64,000 bases of DNA from Streptomyces leeuwenhoekii (GTDB taxonomy: Bacteria; Actinomycetota; Actinomycetes; Streptomycetales; Streptomycetaceae), in NCBI RefSeq assembly GCF_001013905.1, contig NZ_LN831790.1, positions 2,232,001 through 2,296,000 of the forward strand, given 5' to 3'. Numbering within the stretch: position 1 is the first letter of the stretch; every line of letters begins with the position of its first letter. Below the pieces are notes generated by a model. The model was not told the DNA's origin, ran no database searches, and saw nothing but the letters and a program-made list of their open reading frames with translations. Both the position numbers and the translations under genes were made by a program. Of this stretch, positions 38,167 through 45,274 are shown one piece after another.

Positions 38167-39054
38167 TCAGTGCTCGCGCGGGGCGGGCACCACGCGTTCC
38201 ACCTCGGGGTGGACCGTGAGCAATTGACGCATGGCGGTCTCGGCCGCCGCGCCGTCGCCGGCGGCGAGGGCGTCGACGATCCGGCCGTGCTGGGTCAGCG
38301 ACGCCTCGTTCGGCCGGTCGCAGCCCGTGACGGGACCGCCGGAGACCTGGAGGGCGGCGGAGACGATTCCGGACAGGTGCTCCAGCATGCGGTTGCCCGC
38401 CACCTGGATGAGCAGGCTGTGGAACTCGGCGTCGGCACGGGAGAAGGTGAGCGCGTCGCCCTGCCCCATGGCGTGCCCCATGATCCCCACCATGTCGGCC
38501 AGGCGCTGCTGGACCTCCTCGCGCCCGTGCCCGGCGGCGAGGCGGGCCGCGAGCGGCTCGATCGTCCAGCGCAGCTCGCTGAGCTCCCGGCGCTGGTCGT
38601 CACGCTGAGGTCCGAAGGCCCGCCATTCGATGATGTCCGGGTCGAGCAGATTCCAGTCGCTGACCGGGCGCACACGCGTGCCGACATTCGGGCGGGCGCT
38701 GACCAGGCCCTTGGCCTCCAGGACGCGGAGCGACTCGCGGACGACGGTACGGGACACCTCGAAACGCTGGCCGATCTCCTCGGGTACCAGCGGGCGGTCG
38801 GCGCCCAGGTCGCCCGAAACGATCATCTGACCCAGCTGCTGGACCAGTTGCCCGTGCAGTCCGCGTCCGCGGCTGCCCGCGGCGCGCCGGCTCACACGGC
38901 CGAGCTCGGGATCCACTCCTTCCCAGGCGGGAGCCCCGACGCGATCGACGGCGGACGCGTCGGCGTAGGGGTAGCGGTCGAGTTCGCCCGAGCTCGCGAG
39001 GCCGGAGTCTGCGGAGCGGGCGGCGGTCATCATGGTGTGCGCAAGGGTACTCAC
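38167..39054 (-). CDS. whiH: Sporulation regulator WhiH (GntR/FadR family)
   Basis: 295 residues. An N-terminal extension of about 60 residues precedes the winged helix (GQRFEVSRTVVRESLRVLEAKGLVSARPNVGTRV), followed by the FCD domain (DAEFHSLLIQVAGNRML, TQHGRIVDALAAGD). WhiH acts in aerial hyphae to allow sporulation septation. GTG 39054 has AAGGA five bases upstream. The upstream region has a CCGATAA sequence matching the -10 of sigma-WhiG promoters and an adjacent perfect dyad that could be its own operator; whiH is known to be sigma-WhiG dependent and autoregulated. Confidence 0.93.
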   Translation of the reverse strand: MSTLAHTMMTAARSADSGLASSGELDRYPYADASAVDRVGAPAWEGVDPELGRVSRRAAGSRGRGLHGQLVQQLGQMIVSGDLGADRPLVPEEIGQRFEVSRTVVRESLRVLEAKGLVSARPNVGTRVRPVSDWNLLDPDIIEWRAFGPQRDDQRRELSELRWTIEPLAARLAAGHGREEVQQRLADMVGIMGHAMGQGDALTFSRADAEFHSLLIQVAGNRMLEHLSGIVSAALQVSGGPVTGCDRPNEASLTQHGRIVDALAAGDGAAAETAMRQLLTVHPEVERVVPAPREH

Positions 39055-39146
39055 GCATCCTTTGTCGGCGGTGTCTCCAACTCCCTTGAGGTCTTTGGTG
39101 AAAAGCACACGAAAGGGTGATCGCTCGCCTCTTCGCAATTGACGCC

Positions 39147-39154
39147 TTATCGGA
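39147..39154 (-). promoter_or_regulatory. Sigma-WhiG-type -10 of whiH
   Basis: Minus strand TCCGATAA differs by one base from the sigma-WhiG -10 consensus GCCGATAA. It lies about 90 bp upstream of the start. A TAAA -35 at 15-16 bp is not obvious. Confidence 0.6.
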
Positions 39155-39159
39155 AAGAA

Positions 39160-39172
39160 ATGGACTTTCCAT
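39160..39172. promoter_or_regulatory. Perfect dyad in the whiH promoter, candidate WhiH operator
   Basis: ATGGACTTTCCAT has perfect 5-bp arms around a 3-base centre. It lies in the spacer/-35 area of the sigma-WhiG-type promoter. Short dyads of this kind are bound by FadR-type regulators. Confidence 0.5.
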
Positions 39173-39217
39173 GGGGAGTTGTGCACAGGGCCGGTTTCGA
39201 AGGGGTTCGGTCGGCCG

Positions 39218-41692
39218 TCACCGTGCCTTGCTGCGCAGGTTCGTGAGCAGATAAGCGCAGAGCAGAGCGGTCAGCGACAACGTCAGCGCGCTGCCGACGG
39301 GTTGGCCGAGCAGGCGCAGCAAGGCTGCCAGATAGCGCTCTCCGCCGAAGGGCCACTGGCTCAGAAGCGCCTCGCGCAGCCGCATCGGGAGGCCGGCCGC
39401 TGTTCGCACAGATGGTCCCTCCCAGACCTTTTGTACGAACGGCAGGACGAGGACGGGCACGGCGACGACCGCGGCCAGTCCGGCCGTGGTGGAGCGGAAG
39501 ACGCCGGCCGCCAGCACACCGGCCCAGGCGCAGCCGACCACCAGGCCGATCCAGCCCGCGCCGAGCGGCAGCCAGTCGGCCGGGACCTGGATGAGTTCCC
39601 GTCCGTAGAACAGGTAGAGCACCTCGGCGTCGCAGCCCACGGTGAGGACGGCCAGCAGCAGCGCGGTGGCCCCGGAGACGGCGAGTTTGGCGGCGAGCAG
39701 CCCCAGCCGACGGGGCACGGTACCGCGGTCCGCCGCCAGGGCGGGGTGGCGGAATTCGTCTCCGAAGGAGAGCGCGCCGAGCAGCCCCGCGCCGACCGCG
39801 GCGGGCGGCAGCGGCAGTTCTTTCGGCCACGCGGCGAGCAGGCGCGGCTGCGGGGTGTGTCCGATGCGGGCCAGGAGCACCGCGGCTACGGCGGACACCG
39901 CGAGTACCGCGGCAGCGGTGAGGAAGCCGGTTCCGATGCCCGCGGCGCGACGGAGCTCGTAGCGAAGGGGGCGCAGGGGGCTGGGGGCGGACCGGACGGA
40001 GATCGGGGGTGGGAGCGGGGGCAGGGGGGTGGCGGGTGGCACGAACGGGGCGGGGGCGGATCGGGAAGCGGACTCGGCCGCGGTGGCCTTGGTACGGGGG
40101 GCCCCGGCGTCGGGGGCAGCCGCGGCGGGGACGGCGGGCGTGCGCGCGGTGGGGGCGTTCTCAGGGTCGGGGCCCTCGCCGGAGACTTCGGGTTCCGCGG
40201 GATCGGGGCTCGCGCCTGGGACTTCGGGTTCCACAGGGCCGTGGCTCGCGCCAGGAACTGCGGCCTCCGCAAGGCCGGGGCTCGCGCCGGGAGCTTCGGC
40301 TTCCACGGGGTCGGGGACCTCGCCGGGGACTTCGGGTTCTGCGGGGTCGGCGCCCTGGCCGGGAACGTCTTCGGGTTCCGCAGGGCCGGGGCTCGCACCG
40401 GGAACTTCGGCTTCCACAGGGTCGGGGCCCTCGCCGGGAGCTTCGGATCCCGCGGGGTCACGTACCGGAGGCGGGTTGATGCCCGCACGGTCCGAGACCG
40501 GGTACGTGGCGGCGGGCGAGGAGTGCGCAGTCGTGGGCCGAGGGTTCGGGGCCGCGTCGGTGTCCGGCCGCGGTTCGGCCTCGCCGGGGGTGCCGGTCTC
40601 CCGATCCGGCGGGCCGGAAGACGCTTCGGCGGCGTCGGCCGGCGGTCGCCCCCTGGGCACGTGCCCGCCGGACGGGCGCTCACGGACCTCGTCGGGGTGC
40701 GGCTCGGTGCGCCGGTCCCCCGCGAGGCGGAGTCCTTGGCCGTCGCCGTGACCTTGGGCCGCCGCGGGGCCACTGTGAACGGCGTGCACCGGCGCCGGTG
40801 GCGCCACCCCCGCGCCGGGGCCCATGTCACCGATCTCGTCGGCCAGTTGGTGCACGAGGATGCCGTGCCGGAAGGCGATCTCGCCGATGTCCGCGCACGT
40901 ACTGCCGTACACGGAAAGGCGGTTGCCGCCCTCGCGCACCACCTCGACGGAACGCCGCGCCGTACGCGCCTCCTTGGCGATGAGCGCGGCGAGGCGTGCG
41001 GCGTGCGGGCTGCGGACGGCGACACGGGGACGCAGCCGGGTGCGGGCGAAGTCAGCGGCTTCCTGGTCGGCGACGAGCCTGCCCCGCTCCAGGGTGACGA
41101 CGCGGTCGGCGGTGCGGGCGGCCTCCTTCGGGTCGGGCGTGGTGAACAGGACGGTGCCGCCCTGGGCGGCGTAGGTGCGCAGGGTGTCGTGGAGCCAGCG
41201 GGCCTCGCGGGTGGAGAGGCCGTCGGCCGGGGCGTCGAGCACGAGGGTGTGCGGGTCGGCGAGCAGGGCGCAGGCGAGGCCGAGCCGGCGGTCCATGCCG
41301 CGCGAGAGCGTGCCGAGGCGCTCGTCGCGCAGGCTTACGAGGCCCACCGCCTCCAGGACTTCGTCGGCGCGCCGCGCGGGCACGCCGGCGGCGGCGCAGA
41401 GCATGCGGAGGTGGCCGCGCACCGTGCGGGCCGGGTGCCCCGGTACATCGCCCAGCAGCACGCCGACTTCGCGCGAGGGGTGGGCGATACGGTGCAGGGG
41501 GCGGCCTCTGAAGTACGTGACACCGCGGCCCTGTTGCAGTTCGAGCATCAGTCTGAGCGCCGTCGTCTTGCCGGCGCCCGGTGCTCCGAGCAGCGCGGTC
41601 ACGCGGCCCGCGACCGCCTCGAAGGAGACGTCGTCGAGGGCGGGCGGAAGCTCTTTGCGAGGGTTGCTGGTCAGTCCGAGGGCCTGGATCAC
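39218..41692 (-). CDS. ABC transporter with fused ATPase and membrane domains and a repeat linker
   Basis: 824 residues. The ATPase domain is about 1-215: Walker A GAPGAGKTT, a signature-like LSRGMDRRLGL and Walker B LVLDAPADG, where the usual catalytic Glu (DEP) is replaced by Ala. A further 100 residues precede a disordered Pro/Glu/Ala linker (about 320-580) that contains eight 12-residue repeats. The C-terminus has about six TM helices (about 590-820) of the ABC-2 type. One chain thus holds both halves of an exporter. GTG 41692 has no Shine-Dalgarno site but has TATCTT at -12 to -7, so the message is probably leaderless. It lies upstream of whiH. Confidence 0.83.
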   Translation of the reverse strand: MIQALGLTSNPRKELPPALDDVSFEAVAGRVTALLGAPGAGKTTALRLMLELQQGRGVTYFRGRPLHRIAHPSREVGVLLGDVPGHPARTVRGHLRMLCAAAGVPARRADEVLEAVGLVSLRDERLGTLSRGMDRRLGLACALLADPHTLVLDAPADGLSTREARWLHDTLRTYAAQGGTVLFTTPDPKEAARTADRVVTLERGRLVADQEAADFARTRLRPRVAVRSPHAARLAALIAKEARTARRSVEVVREGGNRLSVYGSTCADIGEIAFRHGILVHQLADEIGDMGPGAGVAPPAPVHAVHSGPAAAQGHGDGQGLRLAGDRRTEPHPDEVRERPSGGHVPRGRPPADAAEASSGPPDRETGTPGEAEPRPDTDAAPNPRPTTAHSSPAATYPVSDRAGINPPPVRDPAGSEAPGEGPDPVEAEVPGASPGPAEPEDVPGQGADPAEPEVPGEVPDPVEAEAPGASPGLAEAAVPGASHGPVEPEVPGASPDPAEPEVSGEGPDPENAPTARTPAVPAAAAPDAGAPRTKATAAESASRSAPAPFVPPATPLPPLPPPISVRSAPSPLRPLRYELRRAAGIGTGFLTAAAVLAVSAVAAVLLARIGHTPQPRLLAAWPKELPLPPAAVGAGLLGALSFGDEFRHPALAADRGTVPRRLGLLAAKLAVSGATALLLAVLTVGCDAEVLYLFYGRELIQVPADWLPLGAGWIGLVVGCAWAGVLAAGVFRSTTAGLAAVVAVPVLVLPFVQKVWEGPSVRTAAGLPMRLREALLSQWPFGGERYLAALLRLLGQPVGSALTLSLTALLCAYLLTNLRSKAR
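40169..40459 (-). repeat. Eight in-frame 36-bp tandem repeats in the ABC gene
   Basis: Seven 36-bp units and one of 39 bp encode the consensus DPAEPEVPGASP. Neighbouring copies differ by several bases each, so the array is old enough to have diverged but keeps its frame. Confidence 0.88.
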
Positions 41693-41698
41693 CGCAGC

Positions 41699-41713
41699 AA
41701 GATAGCGCGCTAT
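41699..41713 (-). promoter_or_regulatory. Leaderless -10 and 12-bp palindrome upstream of the ABC gene
   Basis: TATCTT (minus strand, 41704-41699) is at -12 to -7 from the GTG. The perfect palindrome ATAGCGCGCTAT (41702-41713) overlaps it, so a bound regulator would block the promoter. Confidence 0.5.
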
Positions 41714-41848
41714 ATCGGATTTTTCGGGCACCCTGGGGCCCGTCCGGCGCACGGCGGCCGATCGTGCCGGATCGCCGTCGGCTCTCGTCTCCCTCTCCTC
41801 CCCGCCCCGTCAGGCGCGATCAACGGGTCGGTCGCGCCGGGGGCGGCG

Positions 41849-42607
41849 TCACGCCTCGGGGCGCAGCATCGGGGGGTTGAGGAGGGTGGCTCCCCCGGCG
41901 CGGAAGAGCTGGGCCGGCCGGCCGCCCTGGCGTGTGGTCGTGCCACCGGTGGGGACGAGGAAGCCCGGTGTTCCGGTGACCTTGCGGTGGAAGTTGCGCG
42001 GGTCGAGGGCCACGCCCCACACCGCCTCGTAGACCCGGCGCAGCTCGCCGACGGTGAACTCGGGCGGGCAGAACGCCGTGGCGAGCGAGGAGTACTCGAT
42101 CTTGGAGCGGGCCCGTTCCACCCCGTCGGCGAGGATCTGGGCGTGGTCGAAGGCGAGCGGTACCGCCGGTTCGCCGTCCCGGCCGCGACCGCCCTGTTCC
42201 AGCAGTTCCTCCACCGGCGCCCAGCGCGCGTTCTCGGCGTCACCGCCCGCCCGCGGTGCGGGAAGGTCGGGGGCGAGGGCGAGGTGGGCGACGCTGACCA
42301 CGCGCATCCGCGGGTCGCGGTCGGGATCTCCGTACGAGGCGAGCTGTTCCAGGTGGGCCCCGTTTTCTTCGAGCGGCGCCGCCGGGTCGTGGACGCTCAG
42401 TCCGGTCTCCTCGGCCAGCTCGCGCGCCGCCGCCTGCGCCAGGTCCTCGTCGGCCCGTACGAACCCGCCCGGCAGGGCCCAGCGCCCCTGGAACGGCGGC
42501 TCGCCCCTGCGCACCGCCAACGCGCACAGGGAATGGCGTCGCACGGTCAGCACGACCAGATCCACGGTGACGGCGAAGGGCGGGAACGCTGACGGGTCGT
42601 AGGGCAT
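41849..42607 (-). CDS. NUDIX domain / winged-helix regulator (NrtR-like)
   Basis: 252 residues. An N-terminal NUDIX fold (about 12-150) has a box close to consensus: GGFVRADEDLAQAAARELAE, then ETGL. The C-terminal part (about 160-250) is a winged helix (FTVGELRRVYEAVWGVALDPRNFHRKV) typical of NrtR-type regulators, which sense ADP-ribose or related nucleotides and control NAD or sugar metabolism. ATG 42607 has no ribosome binding site, but TATGAT sits at -12 to -7, so the message is probably leaderless. A short inverted repeat just upstream may be its operator. The longer frame up to 42664 runs through that promoter. Confidence 0.85.
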   Translation of the reverse strand: MPYDPSAFPPFAVTVDLVVLTVRRHSLCALAVRRGEPPFQGRWALPGGFVRADEDLAQAAARELAEETGLSVHDPAAPLEENGAHLEQLASYGDPDRDPRMRVVSVAHLALAPDLPAPRAGGDAENARWAPVEELLEQGGRGRDGEPAVPLAFDHAQILADGVERARSKIEYSSLATAFCPPEFTVGELRRVYEAVWGVALDPRNFHRKVTGTPGFLVPTGGTTTRQGGRPAQLFRAGGATLLNPPMLRPEA

Positions 42608-42613
42608 GCCGCG

Positions 42614-42635
42614 ATCATAGTCGTCTGCCTGACGA
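42614..42635 (-). promoter_or_regulatory. Leaderless promoter and inverted repeat of the NUDIX regulator
   Basis: Minus-strand TATGAT (42619-42614) is exactly -12 to -7 from the ATG. TCGTC-TGCCT-GACGA (42621-42635) is a 5-bp-arm inverted repeat in the spacer, suited to autorepression. Confidence 0.55.
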
Positions 42636-42736
42636 TAAACACTCCCTTCACCGGTCGCTGCCATGGTCGGCCCGCGCGGCGCGGCACGCCGGCCTCCGTC
42701 CGCCCCGGGCCGCGGGTGGCGGCGTGTCCTGCGAGG

Positions 42737-44995
42737 TCACGATCTCAGCAGGAGTCCGCCGGCCGCTTCTTCGACCAGGGCCAGGCCGAGCCGGCTCACC
42801 CGTACGGAGAAGGGGGCGCCCGCGACCCGCAGCCCCGTGAGCCCGATCTCGCCGAGGGGTGCGCTGCGCACGGGGCGCAGGGTGACCGTCCCGGCCGGGG
42901 CGTCGGGGCGGATTCCCGCGAGCGCGGTCAGCAGCAGTACGGCGGCGGCCGCGGACGTGGCCGCGGGACGGCAGGCCGCGGGGTGGGGCAGCGGCGCGCC
43001 GCCGTCCGTGCGCCGCTCCCCCGCGTACATCTCCGGCAGCCGGTGACCGAAGAGGTCCGCGGCGGCCAGTACGCCCCGCAGCAGGGCACTCGCCTCTCGC
43101 TCGTGGCCGGCGGCGAACAGGCCCGCGACGGCGACCGCGGTCTCCTGGACGCGCACCGCCCCCGCGCGGTGGCCGAACGGGTTGTGGCCCGGTTCCCTCG
43201 CTCCGAGACCGCGCAGTCCCCAGCCGCAGTCCATCGCCGGGCCGCCCAGCAGCCGGGCGAGGCGGTCCGTCCGGGCCTTGTCGAGGAGGCCGGGAGCGTA
43301 TGCGCCGCCGCCGAGCAGCCCGGTGTCCAGCAGATGGGCGGCCGCCGCACTCAGGTGCGGCACGAGGCGCCCGTCCCGGGTCCGGGCCGCCGCCGGGCGC
43401 CCTCCTGCGGGGTCGTCGGCCCAGAAGTCCCGCCGGAACGCCGTCCGCAACTGCTCGGCCCACTGCCGCAGTCCCGCCGCCCCGGGTCGGCCGCAGGCAT
43501 CGAGCAGATCGGCGCCGAGCAGGGCGGCGCGGTGCGCGTGGGCCTGCGTCTCACAGCGGACGGGGCCGTCGGGACCCGGATCGGGTACGTAAGGGCCGTC
43601 GCCCGCGGTCGCCCGCAGCCAGCCCAGACAGCGCTCGGCGGCCGGAAGCAGTTGCTCCGTCTCCTGCTCGGACAGCCCCCAGCGCCGTGCCTCCGCGAGG
43701 AGGACGGGGAAGAGCAGGGTGGCCTCGGTACCGGTGCAGCCCGGCGGCAGATGGGGGCCGACGTCCCGCCGCGGTCCGGGGATCATGCCGGACCGTGGTC
43801 CCGGAGCCGAGAGCTGGGTGCGGGCGAGAATGCGCAGGGTGCCCGCGGCGAGGCGGGTGCCCAGGGGCAGCGTCGTCCGGGCCGCGGCGAGTGCCTCCGC
43901 GGGGGCCAGGCCGCAGCGCCAGGGCGCTCCGGCCGCGAGGTGAAGATCGGCCGGGTGCGCGGGGTCGCGCAGCAGCAATGCCCGGAGGTCGTCGAGGCTG
44001 GTTCGCAGGAGTGCGGGGATCCGGGCGTCGTCAACCTCCGCGGCGGCGGGGGACGGCCAGCCGGTCGCCGTGCGGCCCACCGCGCGCAGGGGGCCCGCGC
44101 CGTCCGGGCGCACGCGCAGTTCCAGGCTCGTGCTGCCGCCGGGGGCCAGTTCGACCTCCCACCGCAGCACTCCCGCGTCGGCCAGCGCGTCGGCCGGTGG
44201 CGGATCGGCGGTGACCACCGAGGTGCCGGCGCGGCCGGTCCACCGCAGACCGGCGGCGTGGACATCGGCGGGCAGCTCGGGTCCCGCACGGCCCGAGGCG
44301 ATCGCCGCGAGATCGGCCAGGTCCGTGCCGAGGGCCACCTCGACCGGCAGGCGCAACGGCCGGGAGGCGTGGCTGCGCAGTGTGATCCGTTCCGTACCGT
44401 CCGCGTGCCGGGTGCGTTCGACCGTCAGGTCGGGGTCGGGGCCGGGCGGGGCCGATATGCGGAGCGTTCCCACGAAGCGAGCGCGGTCGGCACCGGCCAT
44501 CCGGGCCTGCACTTCGACGGGTTCGCGCCCGGCCACCCGAAGGCGGCACCGGGAGAGCAGGCGCCGGCCCCCGCGGTAGTACCCCTCCAGCCCCCGGCCG
44601 GTCATCTGCCCTTGTCCCAGGGACACGGCGAGGCCCGGCAGGGCGACGCAGACGAGGGCGGTGTGAGTGGGCGGCAGGTCGGCGAGCGGCCCGGGGGCAG
44701 GCGGTGCCGACCCGCTCGGCGACCGGGCGGGGGCCGGGATACCGACCGGAGTGGCGTTCGGGCGCGGGCTCCGGCTCAGGCGGCCGGATGTCCCGGGCGC
44801 CGGACGGCGGGGCGGCTGCGTCACCGCGGCCGGGGGCGGGGCTTCGCGCCGGTCCGGAGCCCCGGGCGGCCGGGAGCCGCTCCTGGGCGCGGGCACGGCC
44901 GTGCTCTTGAGGGAGGGGGAGCCGGGGACAGGCGCCGCGGCCCGGCCCACGCCAGGGCCGGCGTCGGTGACGGAAGGCGGAGTCGGCTGATGCAT
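42737..44995 (-). CDS. Glycogen-debranching-enzyme-like protein
   Basis: 752 residues. About 105 N-terminal residues are Pro/Ser/Arg-rich and disordered. A beta-rich domain follows (about 110-330) matching the N-terminal domain of bacterial glycogen debranching enzymes (LGQGQMTGRGLEGYYRGGRRLLSRC). Next is an (alpha/alpha)6-like helical domain (about 345-740, with GCTGTEATLLFPVLLAEARRWGL, DCGWGLRGLG and NPFGHRAGAVRVQETA), the fold of amylo-alpha-1,6-glucosidases. Substrate is unproven. AGGAAG precedes ATG 44995. There is no other glycogen gene nearby. Confidence 0.8.
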   Translation of the reverse strand: MHQPTPPSVTDAGPGVGRAAAPVPGSPSLKSTAVPAPRSGSRPPGAPDRREAPPPAAVTQPPRRPAPGTSGRLSRSPRPNATPVGIPAPARSPSGSAPPAPGPLADLPPTHTALVCVALPGLAVSLGQGQMTGRGLEGYYRGGRRLLSRCRLRVAGREPVEVQARMAGADRARFVGTLRISAPPGPDPDLTVERTRHADGTERITLRSHASRPLRLPVEVALGTDLADLAAIASGRAGPELPADVHAAGLRWTGRAGTSVVTADPPPADALADAGVLRWEVELAPGGSTSLELRVRPDGAGPLRAVGRTATGWPSPAAAEVDDARIPALLRTSLDDLRALLLRDPAHPADLHLAAGAPWRCGLAPAEALAAARTTLPLGTRLAAGTLRILARTQLSAPGPRSGMIPGPRRDVGPHLPPGCTGTEATLLFPVLLAEARRWGLSEQETEQLLPAAERCLGWLRATAGDGPYVPDPGPDGPVRCETQAHAHRAALLGADLLDACGRPGAAGLRQWAEQLRTAFRRDFWADDPAGGRPAAARTRDGRLVPHLSAAAAHLLDTGLLGGGAYAPGLLDKARTDRLARLLGGPAMDCGWGLRGLGAREPGHNPFGHRAGAVRVQETAVAVAGLFAAGHEREASALLRGVLAAADLFGHRLPEMYAGERRTDGGAPLPHPAACRPAATSAAAAVLLLTALAGIRPDAPAGTVTLRPVRSAPLGEIGLTGLRVAGAPFSVRVSRLGLALVEEAAGGLLLRS

Positions 44996-45274
44996 GGAAG
45001 GGCTTCCTCTGCGCTTAGGTACGTCTCGGGTACGGCGCCGAACGGGAGTGTCGAGGTCGGCGGACGGGCGCGGCGCGGCGTCGTGGGCCGTCCGGACCTT
45101 CCGCCGTTCAGGTGAACGGAACGGGCGTCCCTCGGGTCACGCCCCTGGCGCGTAAGGCGCCGCCTGGCGACCGGCTCGGCAGGTCGTCGCCGGGTCCGAA
45201 GTGCGCGCGTGCCCCGACCCGGTGACGGCACCGCGAGGGGAGGGCGAACGCCCCGGCCGCCTTCGAGGCGTCCT

